A stretch of DNA of 64,000 nt, taken from the NCBI GenBank assembly GCA_018238625.1, contig JABCSY010000007.1:1-64000 (forward strand), read 5' to 3'. This stretch comes from Promethearchaeota archaeon (GTDB taxonomy: Archaea > Asgardarchaeota > Lokiarchaeia > Sigyniarchaeales > SOKP01). Below are positions 43,138-53,844 of the stretch, one piece after another. The notes beneath the pieces were generated by a model. That model did no database searches and was not told the origin of the DNA. It worked only from the letters and a program-made list of their open reading frames with translations. The number at the start of each line of letters is the position of its first letter. Position 1 is the stretch's first letter. A program made the position numbers and the translations under genes.

Positions 43138-43398
43138 ATGATAAAAATGTTAGAAAAGTTAGATGAAAGCCCAGTGGTTGCGATAATTGCAACAGAAGAA
43201 GTGTTTAAGACATATGAACTAATATGCTTAGATAAGTTAAAGGAAATAGGTAGATCAACAGCGAGAGATTGGTCTTTTGCTATGGGATACAACCATCGTA
43301 GTTCACTTGCTAAAATTATTCGAAGGATTATAGAGAGATACCCTGAGAAGCTTAAGATTTACGGAGATAGATATCCACGCCTCTACGAAGCAATGTAG
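43138..43398 (+). CDS. Small hypothetical protein, possible DNA-binding
   Basis: 86 aa; basic and helical (STARDWSFAMGYNHRSSLAKIIRRIIERYPEKLKIYG). Confidence 0.5.
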   Translation: MIKMLEKLDESPVVAIIATEEVFKTYELICLDKLKEIGRSTARDWSFAMGYNHRSSLAKIIRRIIERYPEKLKIYGDRYPRLYEAM

Positions 43399-43527
43399 AA
43401 CTTTTAACAGAGCAGTTAGCGAAGATAACGAAGATAATTTCATAATTCTTAATTAGTAATTAGAAAATGTAATGGTTGATAAATACATAGCATAAAGCAG
43501 GAAAATTTGTGAAAAAAGGTTGAAAAA

Positions 43528-43737
43528 ATGCTAATAAAATGTCCAAATTGCGGAGCTGAATATTCTTATGGTAGAAATATTTGCCATATTTGCGATAATA
43601 ATATAATCTTCTTTGGTGCGATGTTTGGAAAGAAGCGAAAAAAATATCAATGGAATTGTGATACAGTAAAGAAAAAGAATCCCGAAACCAATATTCCAGT
43701 CATAGCCATCGTGAGTGGAATTACCCGCACGACATAG
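43528..43737 (+). CDS. Small zinc-ribbon protein
   Basis: 69 aa; MLIKCPNCGAEYSYGRNICHICDNNIIFFGAMFGKKRKKYQWNC. Confidence 0.5.
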   Translation: MLIKCPNCGAEYSYGRNICHICDNNIIFFGAMFGKKRKKYQWNCDTVKKKNPETNIPVIAIVSGITRTT

Positions 43738-43795
43738 TAACCAAAAGCCCTTGCCATGGGCGCTTCCCATGCTGATTACATGGCCGTGGCAAGGG
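43693..43795. ncRNA. Candidate structured RNA: two consecutive stem-loops
   Basis: ATTCCAGTCA...TGAGTGGAAT hairpin, then CCCTTGCCATGG...CCGTGGCAAGGG 12-bp stem enclosing CCATG-CTGATTA-CATGG; GC-rich island in AT-rich sequence. Confidence 0.4.
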
Positions 43796-43948
43796 TAATA
43801 ACTATGGTTAGTAAGATCTAGCTGTGAAAAATATAGGTAATATCTTAACTAGCCAAATATCAACTAAGATCTCTTGATTAATTAAGTGAATAAATTCTAA
43901 AAATAGAATAAAAATAATATAAGAATAAATAAGATAAGAGAAAAAAAA

Positions 43949-45754
43949 TTAATCCATTACTTTTTCAAATTCATTAACAAATTCTTCGATTTGCTTTATC
44001 CCTAGCTTCCAAAAGTCGGGTTTGGTTATATCTAAACCAACAATATCGCCTAACTCAACAGGAGATAAACTTCCTCCCGCACTTAAAAGTTTCTTAAATT
44101 TAGGGATAAAAGACTGACCTTCTTCCTTGTACTTTCGATATAAAGCAAATACAAAAAGTTGGGCGTATACGTAGGGGTAATTGTAAAATCGAAAATTCGG
44201 CTGATAATAATGGGGTTTCATAGTCCATTCCCATATTAATTCAACGAACCACTCAACAGAGTCACCGTATATTCTATCTCTTCCAGCACACCAGTATTTC
44301 GAGATTGTTGGACCATCTAAATTTTCGCCGTTTTCGATCGCATCGTATAAACTTTGTTCAAACCATAAGCGCCCACTTACTTGAAACGCTGCTTGACCTG
44401 CGTCGTCTAACACATGTGCTAAAAGCGCCCTTTTTTCTTCGTTACTTTCTGCTTTCTTTAGTAAAAGATCCGTCATTAAAAGCTCGCCAAATGTGGAGGC
44501 AGTTTCAGCAACCGTATATCCTGGGAAGCCGTTAAAGTACGATTGTTCGTCTGAAGCAAGATAAGCGTGAATCGCGTGACCAAGCTCGTGAGCAAGAGTG
44601 TAAATTTCATTTAAGGCACCTGTAAACGATAGTAAAATAAAGGCAGATTTTCCTTTGCTCCAAGAGTCGCAATATGCTCCATTTCTTTTTCCTTTTCTTA
44701 CAGCAGCGTCTATATGTTTTTTTGTGAACATATCATTAACATATTTCTCAAAATCTTTATCGACATTTCCGTAAGCTTCTAAAACAAGTTCTTTTGCTTC
44801 AGTCCAAGAACGATTTTTCATTGAAGGCGATTTAATAGGTGCTCGAACATCAGCACAAGTAAGTTTAGGTAAATTCATAAGTTTTGCTTTAAGTTTTAAA
44901 TACTTTCGATAAACGCCTACATTTTCCTCTATAACATTCATCAAATTGTCAATAATAATTCGTGTTGTATCATTTGTAATAAGGCTCTGATGCATTGGAC
45001 TATCGTATTTACGCCTTTTGGTAATTTTCATCCAATCTGAACAAATATTTCTGAGCGCTGTGGAAAAAACTTCCTGATCTTTACCTAATAAACTATAGAT
45101 AGATTTGTTAGCAGAGATCCTCGTTGCTCTATCGGGATGAGTTATTAAACTATTTGCCTCTCCATAAGATAAAGATTTCTTTTCTCCTTCTACTTCGACC
45201 TCAAATTCCCTAGTATTTAACCATTTACCCTGCAAACTGCTCCATGCTTTTATTCCATATTGGTCCTTCTCTAAGATCAATTGTTCCTCAACCTCTGAGA
45301 GTTGATGTGGAACATCTCTTCTAATCTTCTCTAAAAAATGTTTATAGTCTTTTAATATTGGATCATCAACCAATTCTTTTCGACCATAAACAAGCTTACC
45401 GATTTCCAAATCAAAAAAAGCCAGTTTCTTGGAAGTATCAGTGTTAAAGTCATCAATTTTATTTTTTAGCGCCTCTAATTCTGGAATTGTCATGTTCGCA
45501 TCGTACGACCTATGAGAAAATAACGCTAATTCTTCGAGATTTTCGTAAAAATCTTCTTGCTTCTTAAATAACTCGTATAAATCCTTAGCTGAAAAACTCG
45601 GTACGTTTAATTTTCCTTTAAACGTCTTTACAAAATCTTCCACTTGTTTATGAAGCGAGTCCATAGTCTTGGAAATTCTTGGATCATCGTGACCCAAAAA
45701 TATTTCAGATAAATCCCACGCAATTTCGGTTTCTTTTTTATTCATAATAATCAA
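43949..45754 (-). CDS. pepF: Oligoendopeptidase F (M3 peptidase)
   Basis: 601 aa; HELGHAIHAYL zinc site, M3B-type architecture. Confidence 0.9.
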   Translation of the reverse strand: MIIMNKKETEIAWDLSEIFLGHDDPRISKTMDSLHKQVEDFVKTFKGKLNVPSFSAKDLYELFKKQEDFYENLEELALFSHRSYDANMTIPELEALKNKIDDFNTDTSKKLAFFDLEIGKLVYGRKELVDDPILKDYKHFLEKIRRDVPHQLSEVEEQLILEKDQYGIKAWSSLQGKWLNTREFEVEVEGEKKSLSYGEANSLITHPDRATRISANKSIYSLLGKDQEVFSTALRNICSDWMKITKRRKYDSPMHQSLITNDTTRIIIDNLMNVIEENVGVYRKYLKLKAKLMNLPKLTCADVRAPIKSPSMKNRSWTEAKELVLEAYGNVDKDFEKYVNDMFTKKHIDAAVRKGKRNGAYCDSWSKGKSAFILLSFTGALNEIYTLAHELGHAIHAYLASDEQSYFNGFPGYTVAETASTFGELLMTDLLLKKAESNEEKRALLAHVLDDAGQAAFQVSGRLWFEQSLYDAIENGENLDGPTISKYWCAGRDRIYGDSVEWFVELIWEWTMKPHYYQPNFRFYNYPYVYAQLFVFALYRKYKEEGQSFIPKFKKLLSAGGSLSPVELGDIVGLDITKPDFWKLGIKQIEEFVNEFEKVMD

Positions 45755-45857
45755 GTTGTCATAAATTCTAAAAAATAAAAATCTTATCTTTATAGAAAAA
45801 CGATCCTAATAAATTGGTTAAGTAAATTAAGCTAATCAATAGAGTTTCGTAAACAAA

Positions 45858-47417
45858 TTATTCGTACTCAATTGTACTGGGAGGTTTGTTTGAGATGTCG
45901 TAAACTACTCTATTTATTCCTTTTACGTCGTTAATTATCCGGGTTCCAATTTTGTCCAAAAGTTCCCAATCTAATTTTGCAAAATTAGCAGTCATAGCAT
46001 CTATCGATTCGACGACTCTTATGGCACATATATACTCGTAAGTACGGAAGTCGCCCATTATTCCTACCGTCTTTAAAGGTAAGAATACGCAAAAAGCTTG
46101 CCAAAGGGCATCATAAACGCCCGCTTTTTTGATCTCTTCGATTAAAATCTCATCTGCTTCTCTTAGAATTGCAAGTTTCTCTTTGTCAATCGCCCCGATA
46201 ATCCTTACGGCCAACCCTGGACCGGGAAAAGGATGTCGCCTTATAATCTCTTCTGGTAAACCCAGTTGTAACCCTATTTTTCTAACTTCATCTTTGTACA
46301 AATCTTTCAAGGGTTCAATAATTTTTAACTTCATATCGTCAGGTAAAGTCAAGTTATGGTGTGACTTGATTTTTACCGAAGATTTACTCGTAGCGCTTGT
46401 TTCTACACGATCGGGATAAATAGTCCCTTGAGCGAGAAATTTAATGTCTGGATGTTCTTCTTCTAACTCAATTGTTTTTTTTTCAAAGACTTCGATAAAA
46501 GTATGACCAATAATTCTTCTTTTTTCTTCAGGATCTTCAATATTTTTTAACCTTTCTAAAAATAAGTCTTCCGCGTCGATGTAATGGAAGTTTTCAAAAC
46601 TTAACTCGTGTTTGAACGTTTCTTGAACCTCAAGGTCCTCGTTTTTTCTTAATACTCCATTGTTGACAAAAATGCTATGTAACCGATTTCCAATCGCTTT
46701 TTGGAGCAAAATCGCTACAACGGAGGAATCAACACCCCCACTTAAACCCAAAATCACCCTATCGGTCGAACCAATTTCACTTCTAATTTTTTCGATTGTG
46801 CTTTCTATCCAATTCTCTAACTTCCATTCTTTCTTCGCTTTTACAATGTTCAAAACGAAGTTCTTCAAAATTGTAATCCCCTTTTGCGTATGGATAACTT
46901 CAGGGTGAAATTGAACGCCGAATAAGTTCAAACTTTCATTTGCATACGCCGCAATGGGACAAGTAATTGTTTTTGCTAATACTTCGAAACCGTTTGGCAT
47001 AGATTCGACTTGGTCTCCGTGAGACATCCACACTATCTCCTTCTTTCCTAAAGATTCGAATAGATTCTTAGGCTTAAGTATTTCTAACTCCGTTTTACCG
47101 TATTCTTTCCGGTTAAATGGCTTTATTTTTCCACCTAATTGGTGAATTATCAAGTGTAAGCCGTAACAGATTCCCAAAACAGGTATTTTTTCTTCTTTTA
47201 CAAAACTAAAGAAACTCATTGTTAGTTGTGGACTATCCTGCTCGTAGACGCTACTTGGACCACCAGAAAGAATAATCCCTTTTGGGTTTACCCTTTTTAA
47301 TTCTCCAATAGAGACGTCGTATGGTAAAATTTCTGAATATATTCCTAAATCTCTAATACGTCTAGCTATAAGGTGCGTATATTGAGAACCCATATCTATT
47401 ACGCAGATTTTATCCAT
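45858..47417 (-). CDS. guaA: GMP synthase (glutamine-hydrolysing), single-chain
   Basis: 519 aa; GATase GICYGLHL/FGVQFHPEV and synthetase LSGGVDSSVVA / RHPFPGPGLAVRI. Confidence 0.95.
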   Translation of the reverse strand: MDKICVIDMGSQYTHLIARRIRDLGIYSEILPYDVSIGELKRVNPKGIILSGGPSSVYEQDSPQLTMSFFSFVKEEKIPVLGICYGLHLIIHQLGGKIKPFNRKEYGKTELEILKPKNLFESLGKKEIVWMSHGDQVESMPNGFEVLAKTITCPIAAYANESLNLFGVQFHPEVIHTQKGITILKNFVLNIVKAKKEWKLENWIESTIEKIRSEIGSTDRVILGLSGGVDSSVVAILLQKAIGNRLHSIFVNNGVLRKNEDLEVQETFKHELSFENFHYIDAEDLFLERLKNIEDPEEKRRIIGHTFIEVFEKKTIELEEEHPDIKFLAQGTIYPDRVETSATSKSSVKIKSHHNLTLPDDMKLKIIEPLKDLYKDEVRKIGLQLGLPEEIIRRHPFPGPGLAVRIIGAIDKEKLAILREADEILIEEIKKAGVYDALWQAFCVFLPLKTVGIMGDFRTYEYICAIRVVESIDAMTANFAKLDWELLDKIGTRIINDVKGINRVVYDISNKPPSTIEYE

Positions 47418-47575
47418 AGAAAATTACTACTTTGTAATGTTGATTAAGTATCTATTAAATTGATAATTTAATTAACTTTTTCAATATAAAATATATATTG
47501 ATTTCCATCGTAAAAAATTAAATAAGAAAAAGTAAAAAGGATAAAAAAATCAAATTGAATTGATTTATTGGTCTT

Positions 47576-48826
47576 TTATAGCCAGCCTCTCAATTTCATA
47601 GCTTCAATAACTCTTTCAATAGCTATACTATAAGCTCCCATTCGATTATAAGTGTTATATTCTTTGGCATGGTCCACTGTAGAACGGTACGCATTAGTCA
47701 TTACTCTATCTAACGCTGTAAACACTTCTTTTTCTGTCCAGTAATATAGATAATATCCTTGCACCATTTCAAAGTAGGAAACAGTCACTCCACCAGCATT
47801 ACAAAGGAAATCGGGAATTACAAGAATCCCTTTTTCAAAAAGAACATTGTCTGCATCTGGGGTAGTTGGGCCATTTGCTAATTCAGCAATAATTTTACAA
47901 TTTATGTTCTCAACATTTTTACTGGTTATAACATTTTCAAGCGCTGCCGGTGCTAAAACATCAACTTCTAACTCTAACAACTCTTCGTTCGATATCTTCT
48001 GTGTTCCTTCTAAACCAACGACGGTTCTTGTTTTCTCTTTGTGTAATCCTGCCTTAAACGCGTCAAGTCCATCCTTGTTATATATTCCACCTTTAGAATC
48101 TGATACTGCTACTATTTTGCAATTGAAATCATTTTGTAGAATTTTTGCTGCCCAGGAACCCGCATTTCCGTAACCTTGAACCGCTACTGTGGCACCGTTT
48201 AGGTTTAACCCAATGTCTTTCGCAGCTTCTCTAACGGTATAAACGCCTCCTTGTGCAGTTGCTATTGAGCGCCCTGCGCTTCCTCCTATTGGCAAAGGTT
48301 TTCCCGTAATTATCGATGGAGCGTGCTTGCGAACAATAGTTTCGTACTCATCCATCATCCAAGCCATAATTTGGGGCGTTGTATAAACATCTGGGGCTGG
48401 TACATCAACATTAGGTCCTAAGACATCCGCTAGTTTTCTAATATAAGCCCTTGCAAGGTTTTCGATTTCTCTATTGCTCATCTCTTTAGGATTGCAGATA
48501 ATACCTCCTTTGGCACCCCCAAGCGGGATGTCAACAGTAGCACATTTCCAAGTCATCCACGCGCTTAATGCTTTCACAAGAGAAGCACTTTCTTCAGGAT
48601 GCCATCGAATACCGCCTTTCATTGGTCCTCTAGCGGAGTTATATTGAGACCTAAATCCTCTGAAGGTTTTTATAGAACCATCGTCCATTTTCATCGTAAG
48701 CTTAACTTCGACGAACCTTTCTGGCACACATAAAGCGTTATATATTTCGTCACCGTAGCCTTTTATCTTGCAAGCTTCAGCAAGCTGATGTTGGGAGATT
48801 TTAAAAGGGTCTAAAATTTCGCTCAT
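47576..48826 (-). CDS. gdhA: Glutamate dehydrogenase (Glu/Leu/Phe/Val DH family)
   Basis: 416 aa; [38 protein letters not shown]. Confidence 0.95.
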   Translation of the reverse strand: MSEILDPFKISQHQLAEACKIKGYGDEIYNALCVPERFVEVKLTMKMDDGSIKTFRGFRSQYNSARGPMKGGIRWHPEESASLVKALSAWMTWKCATVDIPLGGAKGGIICNPKEMSNREIENLARAYIRKLADVLGPNVDVPAPDVYTTPQIMAWMMDEYETIVRKHAPSIITGKPLPIGGSAGRSIATAQGGVYTVREAAKDIGLNLNGATVAVQGYGNAGSWAAKILQNDFNCKIVAVSDSKGGIYNKDGLDAFKAGLHKEKTRTVVGLEGTQKISNEELLELEVDVLAPAALENVITSKNVENINCKIIAELANGPTTPDADNVLFEKGILVIPDFLCNAGGVTVSYFEMVQGYYLYYWTEKEVFTALDRVMTNAYRSTVDHAKEYNTYNRMGAYSIAIERVIEAMKLRGWL

Positions 48827-49111
48827 GTTTCATTCTTCCTTGTTTTTATTTTATTTTAGTTAAAAAATTTATAGATTAAGTAATTCAAAATGAACTATTT
48901 TATAATTTTTATTTATTTGATATTACTTTATTAAACAAATTTTAGTTTTAATAAGTTTTCTGTGGGTGTAAATTGGGAAAAAATAAGAATTATTAGCAAT
49001 AAATTAACTATTATAGTTGATAATCAGTTTATTTTTCTAAAACCATTAAATTAATATCTTAAATAGAAAAAATATATTATAACAAATTCCTAAATAAAAT
49101 GAGATTTCATA

Positions 49112-50368
49112 ATGATCGATAAAATAAACCCTTATGACGTGGTAAAAACCCAAATTGATATTGTTGCCAAAGAAATTGGATTAGATCCAAATGTAACAGA
49201 ATATCTTAAAAGAATTGAAAGAGCTTTAATTGTATCCATCCCAATTAAAATGGATAATGGATCGTTACAAATTTTTGAGGGATATAGAGTCCATCATTCT
49301 ACTGTTCGCGGTCCAGGCAAAGGAGGTATGAGATATTCCCCCCATGTTTATCTTGACGAGGTCAAAGCTCTTGCGACATGGATGACATGGAAAACTAGTT
49401 TATTAAATCTTCCTTTAGGTGGAGCAAAGGGCGGCGTTCGAGTAGATCCAAGGGAACTCTCCAAAAAAGAGTTAGAAAGACTTACTAGAAGATATACCGC
49501 TGAAATTATAAATGTAATAGGACCAGATATCGATATTCCCGCACCGGATGTTAATACTAACGCACAAATTATGGCATGGATGATGGATACTTACAGTATG
49601 CAAAAAGGGCGGTCAATTCCCGGTGTCGTTACGGGAAAACCAATCGAGATTGGTGGTTCTGTTGGCAGGCAAGCTGCTACTGGGACTGGACTATTTTTTG
49701 TACTTCAAGCTTTATGTGAAAAATTAGATTTAGACTTAAAACATTTAAAGATTGTAATTCAAGGGTTTGGTAATGTAGGATTTACGATTGCTGACCTACT
49801 TAATAAACACGGGTGCAAAGTTATAGCAGTTTCAGATGTATCAACTGGCATTTACTACGAAAACGGTTTGGATATAGAAAAGTTGGCAGCGTGGACTAAA
49901 CAAGGTAAATATTTGAAAGATTTTAAGGACGATAACTACACACTGATTAGTAATGACGAGTTACTAACGTCAAAATGCGATGTTTTAATCCCAGCCGCTA
50001 TAGAGAATCAAATTACGAGAGTAAACGCAGATAAAATTGCGAGTAAAATTGTTTTAGAAGGTGCAAATGGCCCCACAACTCCAGATGCTGACAAGATCCT
50101 ATTTAAGAAAGGAATACATGTAGTACCAGATATTCTTGCTAATAGTGGCGGAGTTTGCGTCTCTTACTTCGAGTATATCCAAGATATTAATTCATACTTT
50201 TGGAAACTTGATCGTATTAACGAAGAACTCAAAAGAATCATTATTGAAGCTTTCGAAGAAACATTTAAAATCTCAAAAGAAAGAAAGATCTCGCTTCGTA
50301 CAGCCGCCTACGTTATAGCGGTATCAAGAATCGCTAAAGCAATTGAATTAAGAGGGATTTTCCCTTAA
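49112..50368 (+). CDS. gdhA: Glutamate dehydrogenase, second paralog
   Basis: 418 aa; [37 protein letters not shown]. Confidence 0.95.
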   Translation: MIDKINPYDVVKTQIDIVAKEIGLDPNVTEYLKRIERALIVSIPIKMDNGSLQIFEGYRVHHSTVRGPGKGGMRYSPHVYLDEVKALATWMTWKTSLLNLPLGGAKGGVRVDPRELSKKELERLTRRYTAEIINVIGPDIDIPAPDVNTNAQIMAWMMDTYSMQKGRSIPGVVTGKPIEIGGSVGRQAATGTGLFFVLQALCEKLDLDLKHLKIVIQGFGNVGFTIADLLNKHGCKVIAVSDVSTGIYYENGLDIEKLAAWTKQGKYLKDFKDDNYTLISNDELLTSKCDVLIPAAIENQITRVNADKIASKIVLEGANGPTTPDADKILFKKGIHVVPDILANSGGVCVSYFEYIQDINSYFWKLDRINEELKRIIIEAFEETFKISKERKISLRTAAYVIAVSRIAKAIELRGIFP

Positions 50369-50392
50369 GTCATGTTTTTTATAACAATTTTT

Positions 50393-51712
50393 TTATGAAG
50401 TAAAGGGAATAAGTATTAATAAATAAAGACATGAAATTCCAATATGAATAAACGCAAACATAGCTCCTGTTTTTAACAACCTTTTATAACCTAGATTTTC
50501 AACGCCGCTATCTTTAGCAACTTTAAGAGTCATCATATCTGCTGCGGCACCGCTAGGTAAAATGTTCCCCCCTATATTTACAGCAACAATAAAGGCAAAA
50601 AGTAGAGGAACTCCTGGAAAGGTAAATTCTTCTATTAAAACTTCAATAATTGGCAAAAAGATCAATGCTATTGGCGTATTTGCTACAAATCCAGAAAGTA
50701 GGGAAACAAGAATAAGGATTATAAATACTGTTAATATAGGTCCAAAAGATTCGAAAGGAATCAAAGCAATAATGTCTCGGAAGCCCGCTTGTAACATGCA
50801 ATTGATAACCACATACATGGAGATGAAAAAGAATATTATTTCCCACTCAACGTCTTTTAAAATTTTTCCCATTGGTTTCTTTGTATATTTTCTATTAACT
50901 AAAACTAATATCACTGCTGAAATTGCAGCTGTAAGATATAGTAATGGCAATACGACAAATAAAACAATTGTAACGATTATAGCGATGCTATTAAAATAAA
51001 ACATTGTTTTACTTTTGATCATAACATCCGTACTTATCAGTTCTAACACGTACTCTCTCTGTTGCGCTTCAATCTCCGGCTCCTTTGAAAGCATTAACTT
51101 ATCTATCAAAAATATGGTTAAAAACAACAATACAAAAGAAAAAATCCAGAAATATTGGAAAAAAAAGACCGTATCAAGTGAAAACCAAGTAGAAATAATG
51201 ATATTCTCCCCGCTTGAGAAGGGAGTTATGATACTACCTATGTTAATACATACCGTCATTCCTAATAAGTAAGTACCAGCTCTTATTTTTAAGAAATGAC
51301 AAAGGCGAACGACTACAGGTGCTAAAATAATAATCACGACTACATCGCTGATAACGGCTGCCAATAATGTAGTAATAACACAAAGTAGATAAAGAAAATA
51401 TCGTTGGTTTCCTCTTGAAATTTTAAAAATCTTCACGGCTAGATATTCTAACACGTTTGAATCTTGAGCAATCTTAGATATAATACTCATGCTCATTATA
51501 ATTATAATTGCTTGCCATTCAATGGATAACACAAAATTATCGAACCAATTGTCAAAACCCAACGGCACCCCCAACACCAGACCAGTAACAAACGCTGCTA
51601 CGAACATACATATAAGGGAGACTGCTACAAAATCTACATCTTTCATAGAGTAACTTGCAATAATTAATGCAAAAACAATAAAAACAAAAGTTAGTAGAAG
51701 AGGATTAATCAT
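50393..51712 (-). CDS. ArsB/NhaD-type (ion transporter superfamily) membrane transporter
   Basis: 439 aa, about 11 TM; FVANTPIALIFLPII, NIGGNILPSGAAADMMTL. Confidence 0.85.
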   Translation of the reverse strand: MINPLLLTFVFIVFALIIASYSMKDVDFVAVSLICMFVAAFVTGLVLGVPLGFDNWFDNFVLSIEWQAIIIIMSMSIISKIAQDSNVLEYLAVKIFKISRGNQRYFLYLLCVITTLLAAVISDVVVIIILAPVVVRLCHFLKIRAGTYLLGMTVCINIGSIITPFSSGENIIISTWFSLDTVFFFQYFWIFSFVLLFLTIFLIDKLMLSKEPEIEAQQREYVLELISTDVMIKSKTMFYFNSIAIIVTIVLFVVLPLLYLTAAISAVILVLVNRKYTKKPMGKILKDVEWEIIFFFISMYVVINCMLQAGFRDIIALIPFESFGPILTVFIILILVSLLSGFVANTPIALIFLPIIEVLIEEFTFPGVPLLFAFIVAVNIGGNILPSGAAADMMTLKVAKDSGVENLGYKRLLKTGAMFAFIHIGISCLYLLILIPFTS

Positions 51713-51836
51713 TTCTCTAAATTAAGATGTGAGTTTTTTAATAATTATGTTTAATTTAATAATTTATTAATTAATAAACCTAATTAAAATATGTTTTCAA
51801 GGTTTTTAGAATGCATAAATTATTACTTAGAGAAAA

Positions 51837-52685
51837 TTATTTTAATAAAAAAAGTTGTAAAAGAAATTTGAACAAATTTAGTTCATTAAGGAGAGAAAAG
51901 TTAGATATTAAATATTCAAAAATATTCTCTTCTATAAAATAATGTAAACTAACATAATATCCCTCTTGTTTTTTAATCATTTCAACAATCCTTCTTACTA
52001 AATTTATAATTTGCTTTTCAACTACCAGCATGTCGCATTTAGTAGGGTCAATATTAATGATATTAATTCCAGTAGCGTGGTTAAATGAAAATTTGCTTAA
52101 TTCAGAATTGTTCTTCACGTAATCATTACTTAGATAATGTTCAAACATAGATTCGATTTGAGAATTAATCGTTTCTTTTTTTTCAGCAGGAAAATGAGCT
52201 TCAATTAGATTTGTTAGCAAATTTAAAATTTGTTGAAACACACCTAAAATATCGAAATATTCTGCGATCGTTGTGATATTTTCGGCCGTTAACCACTGCG
52301 CATAGTATTCATCGATAACATCTTTAAAAGGGCTAAAAAGATCTGTATCGCCTTTCCATACAGAGGACCAGTTTTCTTTATCTCCAGAAACATACTTATC
52401 AAGAAAGGTTTGCATGATAACATTAAGCCGAGCCTTTAGCATATTTGCACCTATAGTTTTCTCAGATGCCGCAATAAACAGCAGCTTAGCCTCATTATCC
52501 TCTAAATAGGACCATCGGAGACCTCCCATCTCAATACTTTCTATACCTTGTTTAAATTCATAAGTAGTAAATTGATTTAATGCAGCTAAAAGACCACTGA
52601 TCAAGTCCTCATCTAAAATCAAGTCCATATACGGTTTATATAATAAGGTTATTCCGCTTTCAGAATCTAAAATCCAGATATTCAT
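51837..52685 (-). CDS. Longin-like domain protein with C-terminal helical region
   Basis: 282 aa; N-term pattern MNIWILDSESGITLLYKPY...LISGLLAALNQF...IESIEMGGLRW.....KLLFIAASEK; fold is an inference. Confidence 0.5.
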   Translation of the reverse strand: MNIWILDSESGITLLYKPYMDLILDEDLISGLLAALNQFTTYEFKQGIESIEMGGLRWSYLEDNEAKLLFIAASEKTIGANMLKARLNVIMQTFLDKYVSGDKENWSSVWKGDTDLFSPFKDVIDEYYAQWLTAENITTIAEYFDILGVFQQILNLLTNLIEAHFPAEKKETINSQIESMFEHYLSNDYVKNNSELSKFSFNHATGINIINIDPTKCDMLVVEKQIINLVRRIVEMIKKQEGYYVSLHYFIEENIFEYLISNFSLLNELNLFKFLLQLFLLK

Positions 52686-52883
52686 TTTTCCAAAAACCCA
52701 GTGTTATTAGAGGTTATCTCTAATTATCTCTAATTATATAGCTTATATATTACGGGCTTATAAATTATTTTTTTTAAATAAAATTTTAAATAATTTTATC
52801 AAAATCTTAATATTAACCACTTGAACTTTAACTTTTTTTTAAGAAACTTTAGGCTCAAATCTATTGGTTTTAACCTGTATTTT

Positions 52884-53378
52884 TTATAGGAAATCTTTCA
52901 GATCTTTTGTTTTGCAATATTTTTCTACATTTCTCATCATTTCGGTAATTTTAGTTTGAAGTGTAAAATCTGCTACACTGCCTATCAAACTGAGGAAATC
53001 GCTACTTAAAGCAAAATTCCCCACAAAGACACCTAGTTTAGTTTTAGTAGGAGACAAAGCCTTCATTCGCATCCGACCTTCTAATTGTTTAATATCTTTA
53101 TTATTTCTAACGTTAAATTCAACTAATCGCCCCTTTCCTTCGATCTCGCCTTTGTCTGAAAGCACTAATTCGCCCTCCATCTCAATTGGAATGTGAACTA
53201 CATCTATCTCGTCGTAAATTTTAGTATACAACACATTAGGTGCTATAAATTTAGCTTCCATTTTCTTAGATGGGTTAATAGTTTCCCAAAACTCAGCTTT
53301 AAATAGTGCTTGAGAAAGGATATCCTTATTACAATTGTCAATTTCTAAAACTTTTGTAATTTTGGCCATGGTTAACAC
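52884..53378 (-). CDS. SRPBCC/START-like hypothetical protein
   Basis: 164 aa; alternating beta pattern then C-terminal helix; weak resemblance only. Confidence 0.4.
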   Translation of the reverse strand: MLTMAKITKVLEIDNCNKDILSQALFKAEFWETINPSKKMEAKFIAPNVLYTKIYDEIDVVHIPIEMEGELVLSDKGEIEGKGRLVEFNVRNNKDIKQLEGRMRMKALSPTKTKLGVFVGNFALSSDFLSLIGSVADFTLQTKITEMMRNVEKYCKTKDLKDFL

Positions 53379-53537
53379 ATATATATCTATTTAGTATGAT
53401 TTACTAATACATCGAAAGTTTATAATCTTTTATATAACAATTATTGAGTCAAGAAAGTTAACTCGGCCTTAGGATTACTTTTTAAAATCATAGTTTATAC
53501 TAATAAAAAGAGCTTGAAACAAGTTTTTTCCATAAAA

Positions 53538-53744
53538 TTAATTATCCCGGAAAATTCTTGACTTTTCTTCATCTCGTTCCTCTTTGCAGTGAGGACAAAT
53601 CCACGTCTTATCGTTCTTTTTTACCGAATTTAAGCAAACATCGCAAACAGTGATATCGCATATGCAATAATGGCATTTATCTAATATATCTTTACAATCC
53701 TTCCCGCATATGTAACAATTAGGAGGGCTTTTGGTTTTGGACAT
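53538..53744 (-). CDS. Small cysteine-rich zinc-finger protein
   Basis: 68 aa; CYICGKDC, CHYCIC, CDVC, CPHC pairs. Confidence 0.6.
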   Translation of the reverse strand: MSKTKSPPNCYICGKDCKDILDKCHYCICDITVCDVCLNSVKKNDKTWICPHCKEERDEEKSRIFRDN

Positions 53745-53844
53745 TTTAAGTTTATATTTTAAATTCTTTTAATTATTATAATATTGATTATTATGAATAT
53801 TACTAATTAAATTTAACAAAATTATTTTTAGCAATATTAGCAAA

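Noticed and set aside
43531-43770. - strand 79-aa ORF
   Set aside because: Antisense to the small zinc-ribbon gene and overlapping the stem-loop region; no support.
43748-43795. tRNA-Ile-like anticodon arm (CCATG-CTGATTA-CATGG)
   Set aside because: No acceptor/T-arm context or TTCRANTC motif and position 37 would be T; treated as part of a different stem-loop.
46129-48173. + strand ORFs 46129-46419, 46660-46908, 47847-48173
   Set aside because: Antisense to guaA and gdhA.
50562-51272. + strand ORFs 50562-50999 and 51015-51272
   Set aside because: Antisense to the NhaD/ArsB-type transporter.
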